A stretch of 64,000 bases of DNA from Aquatica leii (GCA_035610365.1 CM069436.1:62449505-62513504), one strand, 5' to 3'; counted from the stretch's first letter, positions 44,561-57,309 are shown. Made by a program: numbers and translations. Notes: generated from the letters alone by a model not told the origin.

Positions 44561-46394
44561 TATTGTCCTCTGAACCACTCTCATGATACCTACGGAGTAA
44601 TACTTTGGTTGATCAGACGATTCAATACAGGTACCTACCGTCTATAATCTTTGGATATATCGTCAAAGTCAATGATAATCAGATGTGACTATCTGAAAAC
44701 AGCTGCATTAATAATAATCATAAAAATCACTGATACAAACATATACGACTACTTAAATCAACTAAATCAAGCAAACTTTAAAATAAATCAATAATAAAAG
44801 AACATTTTTTAAAAAACAAGCTTTTATTTAAATGCTTTAAAAAGTATAAAATAATATCTAAATTAAATTGAACCCGTAAATTTAGTACATTATACTATTT
44901 ATGATATAAAACCTTATCGCAAGATTTACCTGTGTACGATGTCGGTAACTGGACGTGGTTGAGAAACTAGGCACCACTCCTTGTACTAATAAATTCCTCT
45001 GTTCGGAGACCGAAGGTACATATATCTGAACCCACTAACAAAGCAAATAGGATAGTGCAAAAAAAGACAATCAAGAGCAACGTAATAAGCGTATATAATT
45101 TTATCCAACGATAATATGTACTCATAATTTGATTTTAACAGAATAGTAATTTAAAGAATTTAATAGTGCCTAGAATAATCACCGTAACTTCGAACGTAAT
45201 TTATTTAATATTTTGTTTACATGCAATCGCGAACGAATTAATAATCGACAAATTGTAACCGGCGTTGAAATTTAGTCGTGAATCTTTTGTAAAAGTCCCC
45301 GTATTCAAATTTATTTTGCTTAATTTTTAAGCGATTGAGTAGTTCCGTTAAAGCATCGAAAACGTTCACTGGTTTAATTTTATTATGTTAATTGAAGTTG
45401 ATTGTCAAATTTTGTATTTAATAATTATTTCACAATTATTATTGGTTTTTTTTGTTAAAACGCATAAAGGTCCATGGTCTTTATTACGATTTAGTATTTT
45501 ATTTCTGGTTATTGCATTGGAATAACAACTTTATCTAATTTATGGTTTCCTTTCTGGAATGAAATTTGATACATTTTCTTAGTATCTACTTTTGTTTATG
45601 TTAAACCCATTTTCGAGCGCGATTGTTTCATTTGGTAGTTTAGCTGAGTATGCGATTTTTTGTGAGAATATTCTTTTCGCTGTGCGTACGTGACGTGACG
45701 CATGTGGTGACAATATTTTTCATCTTTATTAATTTACTTTGTTTAGTGTTCCATCTTTTACAAAGATACGGCGCAAGTTTGTTGAATTACGTGGGATTAC
45801 GAGGTGATATAAGGATAAAATTTTGATTTTGAAAAGAGTTGAGAATTGTTGTTGCAATTAAGAACACCGGGTATCGAGATGTAGTCAAGTGTTCGGGGTG
45901 CCTTTACCCTACCGTTATGTAATACCGCGGAAGTGAAATAAATGGAACCGTGAAAATTTAGTGGAAATGTTTGGTTTTCCAAATTCGTAATTTTATGGTT
46001 TAATGTACTTCATGGTTTCCAAAGTTACGCTGACGTTTCGAGTTGGATTTGCTATCGAAGTGTTGTGTTAAAATCCAGTCTTCGCTTTTGTGCGGATTTC
46101 AATTTGGTATTAAAAGCAATCCGCCGTCATTCTATTGTTTGGGGGTCCCACCGAATCTCGATCGACTGCAGAACACCTAGACCGTCCCGGGGTCGCTTTA
46201 TCGCCTAAACTCAAAAGCTTCTGGAACCGCTGTGCCCAGCAGATTTCCTGGTACAAACAATTGAGTCAAGGTATTTATCAAATTTGATATTATCGTGAAG
46301 TCATTTTATTGCTCTTCTGCTAATTGTGTAAAGAAAACACCGCCGTGATTTTTACGAGTCCGATATACTTTAGTTAGTTAACTAACAGCCTGTC
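44561..46394. other. AT-rich DNA, no gene assigned
   Basis: Mostly AT-rich. A GC-richer stretch at 46140-46260 begins TGGGGGTCCCACCG, which resembles a primer-binding site region. It then reads KLKSFWNRCAQQISWYKQL, faintly like the start of an LTR-retrotransposon gag. Too weak to call. Confidence 0.35.
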
Positions 46395-46560
46395 AGTAGG
46401 TATGAGGTCCTGGTTACGAAAGCACACATATATAATAAACACACAATATTATATCAAACATATGTTACTTATAAAATGCAACGTTCATTATCATGGAAGC
46501 AACTTACCGCAACTTTAACACATAATAGTAGGCACTTGTTTATATCATGCGACCACCACG
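46395..46560 (+). repeat. Dispersed repeat D, copy 1
   Basis: Shares GGTCCTGGTTACGAA (46410) and CATGGAAGCAACTT (46493) with 50597-50900, in the same order and orientation, with similar AT-rich sequence between. Probably part of a transposable element's untranslated region. Confidence 0.65.
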
Positions 46561-49361
46561 CGTTGTTTGTTCATCGCGGTCCCATCAGCAAAAATGACGT
46601 TGCAATAGTTTTCTATTAGTTTCCTAGATTGCTAAATTATGCCATATGCAAATTAGACACTGTAGCACAGTATAACTACCTACGAACCAGTAACGCAACT
46701 CTCTGTCGGCAACTTTGAGGTTACAAGAACGGCTTTTATGGCGATTTTGAGAAACGTACATGCGCGAAAAGATATCAGGTTGCCGCTCAATACAAAATGT
46801 TAAAGTCAAGCTTATGTATAATGAAACTTGTACGTATTCAATTCTATTAAATGTTTAAACTAAATAGAAACAGAAAAGTACCAGTTTGTAAAACAAATAA
46901 TACGCATTTCTTTATTACACAAGCGTCAAGAGTATATTTTTAAACAATTGGAGTGATTATGACACTATTTCTTACTGCATTATTCTTATCCACTACCTCT
47001 ACAAAATTTACAGACAATTTTAATTTATTATATTAAAACCTTGTCTAAAATACTTTTCTGGATTTTTTGGAAAACGGAAAAAGTTTACATTTGCTTCCTA
47101 CGGCTGTAGAAGACTTCATAAACTTTAATGATCGAGATGAAGTTGAATCTATCATAAGCTTTAAATCTATCATCGATAAGAAAGCAGAGGATGATCTAGA
47201 AAAGTTGGCTTAGAAAAACTTGTTTATTGGAGAGTTTGTTGAAGTCTGGTTTAAAACCAATAACAACAAGAAATTCCCTTAGTAGAGCAAAACGTTTCTA
47301 AATCATTTACATTTGTAACATTTTTAATACGCTTAAATGGTACATTAAAACGTTTATAAAACGTTTTCAAATCAATGTCATACTGCTTCAAAAGCGAATC
47401 CGAACATTGTTTTTTAGACGGTTTTTGAAGCGTATACAAATCGATTTCAGAAATAATATCAAAATTGACTGAAAAATTATTGCCTAAATCGTGTTTGTAA
47501 TATTTTCAGTTAGTTTCCACTAAATATTAAACGTTGATGTCCAAAATAATTTACGGAGTTATCTACGTAACGTTGCAGAATAATACACAGTTATCATTTT
47601 TTAATGTTTCTAGAAACGATTTACACGTACATTTTTTGAATGATTTGTATTTGTATTTCCAAAATTATACATATGAAACCGTTAAAAAACTCAATACAAA
47701 AAGCTATTAGATAGCTTTGTTTTTTGACGATTCAGTATTAACCCATGGGACAAAATAACGAGCCAAACTCGTGGTATGTAACCTTTGCCAAACGTAGAAA
47801 TAACGAGTCTCACTCGTGATACTCATTATATTTTTTGGTTGTTTATAAAGGAATGACGTTTTTTATTCGTTAAACAAGTCCAATCGGCCGTCAAGATCAA
47901 GTTCTAGCAAGTTTTCCTATCCTATATTTTGAACGCATAATTGCATTATTTTGAAATTGAACTTTATAATCGTTGCAAACCCCGCCTGTGTAAACGTTCC
48001 AAAAACATTTCAAAAAATCGTTTTTTGAACGTATACTTTCCTTATTTTGGATTTAAACTTAATAATCGTTCCAATGCTATTTTAAGAAACAATTTAATAA
48101 ATTAAATTAACATGAATAAGTAACGACTCTAATTATCATTTTTAGAAGTGTTTTAAAACATTTCAAGAATGATTTAGGAAATGATTTATAGAAACATTGC
48201 AAAGGGCGGACATTTATCAAATTTGAGACAAGTGTGAAACGATTCTGGTATATTTCTTTATTTCATAAAAATCGTTTTGAAAATGTTGCAGAAATGAATT
48301 TTTCTACTAGGGTCTATGTTGGTCAAATTCAAAATTTAAAAGATGTCAAATTTCTCGGTCCAAATAGAAAAGAGAAAAATTGTTTTATTTTTCTTGCAAT
48401 TAACGACATAATTAAATTTAAGTCAAATAGTAAAAAAAACTGTCAACACTAATTTAAAACGTAGTGGATTCTCTGTTTTTTTTTAAACTTAAATGAATTA
48501 TAAGCGTTTATGTTTGAATTTTTTTTGTTTTATTATATAAATGCCAGTGCTTTAGTTTATTTTGTTGTTCTTGTTCATTTAAAACTTAAAGATTATTTTA
48601 ACTGCTTTTATTAAGATTCTTGACCATATTTATATGATTTCCCCTTACCAAAAAAACAATAAAAAGTACCTTTTTTAATAAAAAAAATTGTTTTCTCAGT
48701 TGTACCTATTTATTTATTTATTCGCATTTTAAATGCGAAATAAATACAAAACTATTTTTTATTGTTACCATACCTAAAAACTACTTCTCTTCACGTTATG
48801 ATGCGGTATAGAGGCGTTGGAGAATTTTTCTTTTGACGTACAACAAATGTTATATGAAAATATACAATTTTATGCATTTGAAACTTTCCTGATGCTCTCC
48901 TATATGTCATTTAGCATAAGTAAACGAACTATATTAATATAAACAACATAAAACGCTACTACATTTTAAAATAACGTAGCTGTGCTTAGCATAAAAAATA
49001 TGCATTTGTCTAACGCTACTTATAGATACATTTATACCACGCGAACTGTCATTGATGCAAAAACGCAACATATTAACATAACACTGTTATGAATAATTCT
49101 TTTTCTAAAAGTTGCAAAATACGGCTAGCAAATAAAAAATATAAAAATTTCATTAGAAACGTATTTGTTTGATCTATGTTTTGAATAAAGTTGTTTTAAT
49201 TAGACCCTTCTAAACAGTATAGTCGTTATCGAAAAAAATGCTTCAGAAACATTTAAAGTTTAGTCAGTCCAGTTTTTTAGATTTTCTTCGGAAATTTTTA
49301 CTTTTGCTTTAATAAGTTTCTAGTTTCTATACACGGTGTCCGTTTATCGACCTCAAGCATA
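46561..49361. other. AT-rich DNA, no gene assigned
   Basis: A frame near 47096-47210 reads TAVEDFINFNDRDEVES before a stop, faintly like the start of a DUF4806 domain. Open frames at 47251-47439 (minus) and 48234-48452 (plus) are not recognised. Nothing else is seen. Confidence 0.35.
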
Positions 49362-49990
49362 TATACCATCGGTTATTATAAGAGATAGAATATCGGTTAA
49401 ATTAGACAAAAGTTGCACATTTCTAGGCTGATCAATATACTAAAAGAATAAATCTGATCTGTTATTTTTGTTTTTTAATCATGACAAAAATATTGAAAAA
49501 CCTGATTTTCGTTTTCATTTTTTTAGCGAAAATCGACAAAGCTAGACGTTTTTTAACTGAAACATCTTCAAGGTTCTTTCTTGCAAAAAATCTAAATCTG
49601 TCATCAGATTTTCCGTGACATGTTAGATGCAAGAATTGCAACACTTAACTTTGTTTTTCCTTATGAGCGCCATATTGGATTTTTACAATTTTTAATACAG
49701 TTTTTTTTTTATTACGTTGATTTATCAGAAGATATAATAAAGTTTTTCATTTCGAACAAAATTAAAAAAGAATTATTCTTGTTCAGGGTGCTTTGGAAAC
49801 AACGAAGCAACATTACCTTTACCTATAACAATGTTGTTTAAAAAAATAAAAATTTAAATCATCTTTTTCCTTTTTTTTTGACATTATTAGAAAATGAAAA
49901 ATGACAGATCAGATTATTGATCAGTCTAGAAATGCGGCACTTTTGTCTAATTTAACCGATATTGTATCTCTTATAATAACCGAGATACCC
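49362..49990. mobile_element. Long-armed MITE (~0.63 kb)
   Basis: 49362-49437 and 49916-49990 are reverse complements. Shared words: CGGTTATTATAAGAGATA, ATATCGGTTAAATTAGACAA and CTGATCAATA. Pairing resumes inside at 49450-49472 and 49895-49915 (AATCTGATCTG). The interior has no recognised ORF. Arms of about 75-110 bp with a non-coding centre fit a MITE. A target duplication was not established. Confidence 0.75.
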
Positions 49991-50596
49991 ATGCTGGGGG
50001 CACGTCTGGGTGTATAACTACGACGAGGTCTAAGCCGAAAGTCGCTTATAATCATAAACTAAATAACCGCGAAAGCTTGTGATGTAACCTACTCGCGTTT
50101 GAAAATTGAAACCTGCAAAAAAACAAAAGCAGCGACATCTCGCTGTAGCTGTGATCGTCAAGCTATCCCTCTCCCCTCTACCTACGTTGTAAGTTCGTTA
50201 TACACTGCTTACTCTCGTTATGCGGAAAGGCTGTAGTAGGTTAAATAAAACACACAATAAAAAGAATGAATCGTTATTTTTATTCGAGTTAAATTTTGAC
50301 CGAAATTTTGCCTGTTTGGTGGAACCCGCAGGAGGGGAAGAACAGAACAAAGAAACCTCTCTGGTCCTCTAATTGATTGTAAATGCAAGATCATTACATA
50401 ATTTAAGTTGATAAAGCAATCGGCTTGTAATCAAAACCATTAACACACGTCGTAAAGCAACGACATATCAAATTAGAGTAAGTTAGACAAATAAACAGAC
50501 CTGATAACAGATTTAAATATCAACACAGGTAAACACGTGCACAAACATCATCATTTTAAACTGAAGACGTGTTATATAATTGGCGCCCTCGCCAAT
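49991..50596. other. Mixed sequence, no gene seen
   Basis: Moderately less AT-rich. ATTGGCGCCCTCGCC at about 50579 resembles the junction of an LTR with a primer-binding site (TGGCGCC), just before repeat D copy 2. An LTR upstream could not be delimited. Confidence 0.35.
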
Positions 50597-50905
50597 GGGT
50601 ACTGGGGTCCTGGTTACGAATCAACCCAGCTAAAGTTGAAAGTTTGGAACAACAACTAAGGCCAAAAACATATATCTGTATATATAAAATCAGTAATACA
50701 AATAATAAAAGTTATAGATAAAACAAGTAAACGAAAATGTAGGATCCCATAACATGGAAGCAATCTACCGCGACTAGAAAAAACACAAATGTGCAAGTTC
50801 CCATAGCATGGAAGCAACTTGCGCCATTACACATAACAAAATACAAAGTCCCATAGGATAAAAGCAACCTGCGGCCGTTCGTCGTTGTCCAACCACGGTA
50901 GACAA
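50597..50905 (+). repeat. Dispersed repeat D, copy 2, with internal tandem units
   Basis: Begins GGTACTGGGGTCCTGGTTAC. It then contains three diverged units: CCCATAACATGGAAGCAATC (50745), CCCATAGCATGGAAGCAACT (50801) and CCCATAGGATAAAAGCAACC (50853), each followed by a TACCGC/TGCGCC/TGCGGCC word, about 50-55 bp apart. The single counterpart in copy 1 is at 46490. Confidence 0.7.
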
Positions 50906-51168
50906 ATATTAGATTTACATTCTACAAGGCAATATACACAATGGTTTTTATATCTGTTATCAAACCTATTGTTACGAATTTTATTATTATCGCGATCACG
51001 CACTTGTTAAAAGAAAAAGTTTAATAAACACTATTTTATACTTTATAAATAAACACGCGTATCGCGAACTTAACAGTTATTTACGCAATCAATGTTTTTA
51101 TTACGGGAGCGATATTTCTTAATGATATTTACACTAAAATTCGCGAACGATACACCACACTGACGCCA
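50906..51168. other. AT-rich spacer between repeats D and A
   Basis: TTGTTACGAATTTTATTATT at about 50970 resembles the start of repeat A that follows at 51169, so this may be part of the same element. Confidence 0.35.
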
Positions 51169-51600
51169 CTGTAACGAATTTATTATTAAAACTAATTTAT
51201 TTAAACGACTAAAAATATGTTTTACTTATACTAGAAATATGTACACTTGTAAATTAACCGAACTAATGAAATCTAATAATATTTAATAAAAACACTTACA
51301 CTAATTAAGATAAGATAAAGTCCGCGGATAGCTTCACACACTTGTTTACACTAAAATCACGTACAAGATTATTCTCTGTATATTTATGTACACACACGTG
51401 CTAACGACTTATTTGTTTCAACTTGAATAATCTTCTTAACATTACTGCTGTTTTCGCATTACGGCAATAACTGACCTACGATTCGTTTCTTCGGTATTTA
51501 TACACATTTGGAAATCCTTCTCGAGTGTACCTTATCTTTCGGTTTCCAGAAGGCTCTTGAATTCGCAGATAACTTCTCAAACGTTTCACTATTGTAATCA
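51169..51600 (+). repeat. Dispersed repeat A, copy 2
   Basis: Related over its whole length to 10272-10735, in the same orientation, with many substitutions and small gaps. Begins TGTAACGAATTTATTATTA. Confidence 0.75.
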
Positions 51601-53094
51601 CCATCAATAGATAAATGTTACGATTAAAAAGTATGTCCAAACTTTGAGCGACTCTTGTATCATCAAATTATAAACGTACGAAAAACAATTAAATTATGAT
51701 TCATAAATTAGAATTAAAGCCAGAGATTAGCATAAAAGTTGCAGAGAGAATGATTTAATAGGTTGATTCTAAAACACGTCAAATATATACAAGTAACAAA
51801 AAAAAGGTGGTAATAAAGTTTAAGTAGCTTCTTTTTACAAACAAAGAAAATCATCTACATAAACCACTTTCAATTTTAATAATCTTCAAATTTAAGTATA
51901 AATAAAGAGTAATATTTTATTATTACTCTTGAAGTCTTCTCCACAGTATTTTTATTTTTTTAATATTTTATTTTAGGAAATACATGTTTCGCTAATTATA
52001 ATTAGCATCGTCAGTATATATAGGTAACTAAAAACTAAAATTAAAACAGTGAAATATAAATAAAGAATACTAACCGAATAAAATAGTTAACAAATTTTAA
52101 ACTAATGTCAATTAAAAATTAAACGTATTTGACAATTTAAACAGTCGACTATATTAAAAAAAAATTAATTTAAATAAAGAAAATAAAAAATATCAAAAGA
52201 ATAGAAAAATGAAAAGAATAAAACTATAATTTTGAACTGAGAAGAATTGAGGGATTTAAATTTAACATTTCATTTAGACAATTTATTGAATTATTGTTAG
52301 AGACTGCACTTAGAGAAATGAATTACTTCACCAATATTATTATAAATAAAGAGTTAATTATTTCGGTTACATTTCTAATCGTAAATGTTTTATACAAAAT
52401 TACACATGCTAAACGACGTTATTGAAATTGCAAGACGAGGAAAACGCTACCAACGGAGATTTCATTTTAAGCGTCCTTTTAGTTTTTCCGGTTCTTTATT
52501 TTCATAATGTTAAAACGTAAGAATAAACGGTTAATTATTACAATCAAATTTACGACGCTTAATATTGTGTCTAAACTTACACATAAACGCAACCATAAGC
52601 ATAAGAAGATGCTACGAATTTAAATTACATTTTAAGCAATCCTTTACGAAATGTCAATTCAGTAATTTTAAGTTTTAATTAATAGTTAGTGAAAAACCTC
52701 GTTTAATAAAGCTAAATCGTACACATAAAAAGATTAAATTGACAAAATGGAAATGGCCGTCAATGCATTGGTTTCATCAAAACAAAGAAAACGTAACGTT
52801 TTTATAACGCTGAGATTTTAATGCAAAGTGCTTACAAATTACAGTTAACTTTCCCATCCCTTATGTTAGCTAACGTATAGAGTTACTTACTTACTTACAC
52901 AAAAAAACAAGCACACATTTTATATCAAGAAGGCCAATTGTACAGACGGTTGACACCATTCTCCCGCTACTACCCTTAGCATTCTCAAAACCCCTCTTCA
53001 AACAAATCATGCGTAAAACGATGGCAACACGGCGCTACTCGTAATTTTCAGTCTTCCCGCTATCTGAAGCTGCTTACGTAATTACGCGCGTCTT
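51601..53094. other. AT-rich DNA, no gene seen
   Basis: No open frame of note. The stretch at 52930-53090 is less AT-rich and adjoins the LINE, but was not recognised. Confidence 0.45.
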
Positions 53095-54625
53095 TAATTT
53101 GGTCCAGTCAACTATTGCATTGTTGACTGTTTGTAGTTTTCTAGTGGATAATTCTTGGGTTTTTTTTACTGTTAGTATTGCGGTATCCTCTGCAAACGTA
53201 GCCACTGTGGTTCTCTCTAGGTCTGGTATATCGTTAGCAGTGGCGAATACAGGATTTTACTTTGAGGAGGGTCATATAAAAAGAAATCGTTAATACCGAG
53301 GTTTAAAAATATACTTTTCAAATAAAAAATATTATATTCAAAACTAAAAAAAAATTAAACTTAGTTTTAAAAAGGTTTGGGGGGGGGGATCATGCCCCTA
53401 TGACCCTCCTCTTGTATCCGCCTTTGATCGTTAGTATATAACAAATAGAGAATAGGACCCGGTACACTATCTTGAGGCACTCCCGCTCTTGAATCTTTCA
53501 AATGTGAATATTTTTCTTCTTGTTTCATTCAGAATAATCTATCTGTGGCGAATGACGTTAGTATTTCTACGAATTATTTTGGGAGCATTTTGTTTAATTC
53601 ATGTATTATGCCTTGATGCCAAAGTTTGTCGCAGACTTGTTTTTCTTCTAAAGCACGTTGGATGATGTCAATTATTCTATGCACCTGGTCTATTGCCGAG
53701 TGTTTTTGTCTGAATTCAAATTGATAAATTTAGAATTAGGCAGTTACTGTCTATTATTGGCTGTAGACTCTTGAGCAGCAGTTTCTCAAAGAGTTTTGAG
53801 ATTATCGGCAGTAATAATATCGACCTATGGGATTTGACATTGTTGGGTTGTTTACCTGGCTTTGGTAGCATGACTACTTCCGCAACTTTCCAGTAGACAG
53901 AGACATGTTTCAGTCTGAAAGCTGCGTTAAACGAGTACGTGAGCATTACAATACCATTTTTAAAATTTTTCCAGTAAGTAGATCAAATCCTGGTGTTTTC
54001 TTTGGGTTCAGATTGATTTTTATCTCTTCAACTATTTTTCTTGGGGTAGCTAGTGTAGTATTTTCAGATCTTGGGTTCTCCAACTCATTTATAGTGTGAT
54101 TTATCTGCTCTTAGTTGGAAGTGAATATCTCAGCCAAATGCTCGGCAAACAAACTTTTTGCTTATTGTCTCTGGCCCATGGTTTATCGTTGTTTCTAAAA
54201 GGAGGAATAGAAGTTACAATTTTTTTAATTACCTTAGTTGCTTTCTAGAGCGAATAATCAGTTTCTTCATATGCTGTCAATACTTGTAAATAAGATCTTA
54301 TAGATTTTTCTTTAAGCTTTTGTGTTTCTTTTCTCAGCTGGGTATTGTTATTAAGTATGGTTTTGTTTGTGGGTGTCCTCCACTGCTGCCGTCTTTTTCT
54401 GGTTCTTCGTTTTTCTTTAACTAGTTTTCTGATCACTATTGGATCAATTACACCTTTGGTTACGTGTGTTATTTTTTTAGTGTTGTCAAAAGCCGCAATT
54501 TGGATAAGTTTTCAGCTTGTTCTCAAACTAATATTTAGATTGATGTTGTTTTGAAGGTCAATATCAAAATTTTCCCAGTCAAGTTTTGTTAGTAACAGTA
54601 GTCCTGGCTCTCTTTTTTATTATTA
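53095..54625 (-). pseudogene. Decayed Jockey-like reverse transcriptase
   Basis: On the minus strand from 54620: RKLVKEKRRTRKRRQQWRTP and YLQVLTAYEETDYSL (54436-54245), the linker between endonuclease and reverse transcriptase in Jockey elements. Then WKVAEVVMLPKPGK and LLPIISKLFEKLLLKSLQPI (53890-53750), the fingers region. After stops comes VATFAEDTAILTVKK (53200-53155), the palm motif in which F-A-D-D has become F-A-E-D. It ends abruptly at about 53095 after VDWT. A 189-bp MITE sits just before the palm motif. Inactive. It is a different copy from the LINE at 17.5-21.2 kb and lies in the opposite orientation. Confidence 0.8.
53238..53426. mobile_element. hAT MITE (189 bp) nested in the LINE
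   Basis: Ends are CAGTGGCGAATACAGGA and, on the other strand, CAAAGGCGGATACAAGA, with GAGGAGGGTCAT in both arms. The flanks atcgttag (53230-53237) and atcgttag (53427-53434) are a perfect 8-bp duplication. No ORF inside; a G run lies near 53380. It inserted after the LINE was in place. Confidence 0.95.
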
Positions 54626-55390
54626 CTCTGGTTATCTCCCGGTTTTAAAAAACTACGTTCAAAAATTATACATATATGTATAACAACACAAGACCGGACT
54701 AGTTACAACGCCGTATATGGTGTACTCTTTGCACCTTTTGTAAGGCATTGTTTTCCTCACTATTAAATCAACGACTGTTTTGTATTAAATAGATGTAGTA
54801 ATGTAATAAATAACGATATGTGACGTAACTAATATCTTCATTTACTTATTTATTCTTCGTGCGCGTGAAGTCAGTTATGCGCATAAGAATTTTTTAACAA
54901 AAACAAATCAAGAGACAAACACTAAACTAATTTCAACACAATTTCATGTTTAAACAACAATTTGGAAACAAATGGAAACATTTCTTTATTAAACAAAAAA
55001 ATCACCGAACTTAAAGCATTCTATCGTTCATGTGTAAGAATTAAATTTTTTGTTTCACAGATGGATTTTACGCCAATAAGAAGTTTGCAGCCGATGTCAC
55101 AAATAAGGTTAAAAATAGATGGAAACACCTATAAAACAAATATTTCAATTTGCATAAAATAAAAATAGTTTTATTCTATTAATACAATAAAGATACATAT
55201 TCATACAACATTAATAAATTAATGTGCATAAATTTACGTTACATTTTTTACATATACATTTACGTAATATAGAAATTTTCACATATATGTCAGTTACTGT
55301 AACAAGAAGGCGATCCTAAGGGCAACCGTCAGTCTTTTAAGTTCCCTTTATATCACAGCCTCGTTTCGCGTTATGAAACTGTCACACAAC
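54626..55390. other. Spacer and 3' flank of cwo
   Basis: No gene seen. On the minus strand the trailer of cwo should run into this interval. A TTTTATT at about 55169-55175 gives a minus-strand AATAAA roughly 220 nt past the stop, a plausible polyadenylation signal. Confidence 0.4.
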
Positions 55391-56834
55391 TTAGTGCCAA
55401 GTGGGCGAAAATTCCGATTTATACTTAACTGTGGTACAATTAGAATGAAAACTAACATTAATAGAAACTGGATGAAGTACTAAGTCGTGGATATTTGTAA
55501 ACGTTTCTAGAAGGTTGTAATTGTGCAAAAAAGGCAGCAACGTAAAATAATCTATTGTTAATGGAATATAAAATGAACCCTTAGCGTGAAAAACAAATAT
55601 CGGTATGTTAAAGTTTTTTATTTCTATTTTATACTTGTCTTGGTGTAATTGGGAGCCGTTCAAAATCGGCGAACGCCTAATTGGTGCGACGGAATCGCTT
55701 TTAAAATGGTAACCTCTTATACTGTTCGAGTTTTCACGGAGTGTTTCGTTCTCGGACAATATTGGCACAGAGAATTCGCCATTACTACTTGGAGGTGAAC
55801 CATAACTGGAACTAAAAATAATGTAAGCAGAACGCTTTTGGTGATTAAAACGAGTTACCTGTGATTTTCAATACTGGTGACAGAAGTCCTTCGAATACTG
55901 TTTCCACCGCCGTTGTCAACTTTCTGTTTCTTGGCGGCGCTATTAAGATCTTGCGAAAACCTTTGTTTAATATCATTTTTGTACTTGTATGACGCCAAAT
56001 TATCCAAACTCTTGTCGTCGGATTCGGGTTTAGCGCTTAGTCGGTCTTCGATTACTTTCGCGTTGTTATTATTATTTGATTCGGTAGTTTTAGTAAGGTC
56101 GATCTGTTCTGACACTTTTAGCTTTTCGTCGCTTTTTTTAACAGGTACTGTGTAGTTTTCGGACAGCAAATTTTCTTTTAATGAACTTTGTGTTGCTCTC
56201 GATAAAGTTTCGCAGTGTTTTTGTAAATGAGATAATAAACGTATACAAATGGCTTCGCGTGGAAAATGCCCTTCAACTTCAACTAAAAATCTCATTACTT
56301 CAGACATACATTCTTGATAACCTAGCCTATAAAACAAACTCAGTTAGTTAAGCTTAGTATTGGATTTAAGTAGTATTACCTATAGTGTTCCGATGGACTA
56401 ACGTGTAAATGCTGCAAATGTTTCATGTATTTAATGGCCATTTCTATAATTTCGGTTTTTTCAATACGTCCTCTACCTTTTTTCAAATACTCGGTTGGTA
56501 TGAGTCTAGAGAGATCAGCAAGGCAGTTATTCATGCGATCTCTTCGACGCTTTTCGATAATACGATGTGACATGGGATCCTGCTACAAAAATTATATATT
56601 TTCTCGAACGTTAAATATATTGGTACACTCACTCTGGATACTTTGTTTTTCTTATAAACCCCGTTATTGTATTCTGATTCGTCTTCACTGCAAAGTGCCG
56701 TGGAAAAGTTAAAATTTCTAAAAGTAAAATGTCAGTCGTTCGTCTAATAAATTCTGATAGATTATTACCCGTCGCAACAAGCAAACATATTTCGTTCATC
56801 CTTCAGACGGGGTTGTTCATCGTTAGAGTTTGAC
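55391..56834 (-). CDS. cwo: Clockwork orange, bHLH-Orange transcriptional repressor, five exons
   Basis: Exons (minus): 56834-56769, 56717-56633, 56582-56380, 56326-55859, 55811-55391, all with GT/AG borders and matching phases. Introns are 47-53 nt. The third exon carries the b[23 protein letters not shown], then [20 protein letters not shown], with the basic-region Glu-Lys-Arg-Arg that contacts E-boxes. The fourth opens with the Orange domain ([20 protein letters not shown], then [16 protein letters not shown]). The last ends in a conserved block, [20 protein letters not shown] and [10 protein letters not shown]. No WRPW end is present. In Drosophila the protein represses CLOCK-CYCLE targets within the circadian loop. 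About 414 codons are covered; the true start may lie in an exon further upstream (beyond 56834), as the first exon found is open at its 5' end. Not the related Hey gene, by the [15 protein letters not shown] bHLH signature. Confidence 0.93.
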
Positions 56835-57309
56835 CTAGAACAATAAATTACAGTTTTGAACGAGTTTAAAACCCAAAACAAGACTAATTATGTATACGAG
56901 AATAGTCCGGTAACTACATGGCCTAACGTACAGAGATCGAGCGGATTTGGACGAATATTTGTTACCATTATGTAGAAACAATTAGTAAATTTGACAGTAT
57001 GCCGAAGTGAACGTCTCGTGTGATTTTGTAAATAATAAAAAAAAATGCGCCAAATGATAAAATAATTTAATTTGAAAGATAATATCAATCAAAATCAAAA
57101 CAAAGTTGGATACATACAATTGGAACCTGCTTCTTTGTTTTCAATTGTTAACAACCGAGTGGTCGAATTTAAGCGTTGTTTTATAAGTACAAATAATGAA
57201 ACTCGAATTAGACGTTTAAAATCTGATACTGACTCGTACATTATTATATGACATTCAAGTAAAAGTACGGAAGATAGTGAAAGTGTGCACAGAAGTTTAA
57301 ATGGAGAAT
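56835..57309. other. Upstream flank of cwo, no gene seen
   Basis: Should hold the first intron or promoter of cwo. No CACGTG E-box was noticed. Open frames here and on the minus strand to 57448 are not recognised. Confidence 0.35.

Noticed and set aside
46140..46265. Possible LTR-retrotransposon primer site and gag start
   Set aside because: No LTR pair was found and the gag resemblance is a handful of residues.
47080..47215. Possible second DUF4806 start (TAVEDFINFNDRDEVES)
   Set aside because: Only about 35 codons, no downstream DUF4806 blocks and no splice context; too weak to call.
53905..54554. Plus-strand open frames
   Set aside because: They are antisense to the minus-strand reverse transcriptase relic.
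55877..56712. Plus-strand frames of 92 and 95 codons over cwo
   Set aside because: Antisense to verified cwo exons and without similarity of their own.
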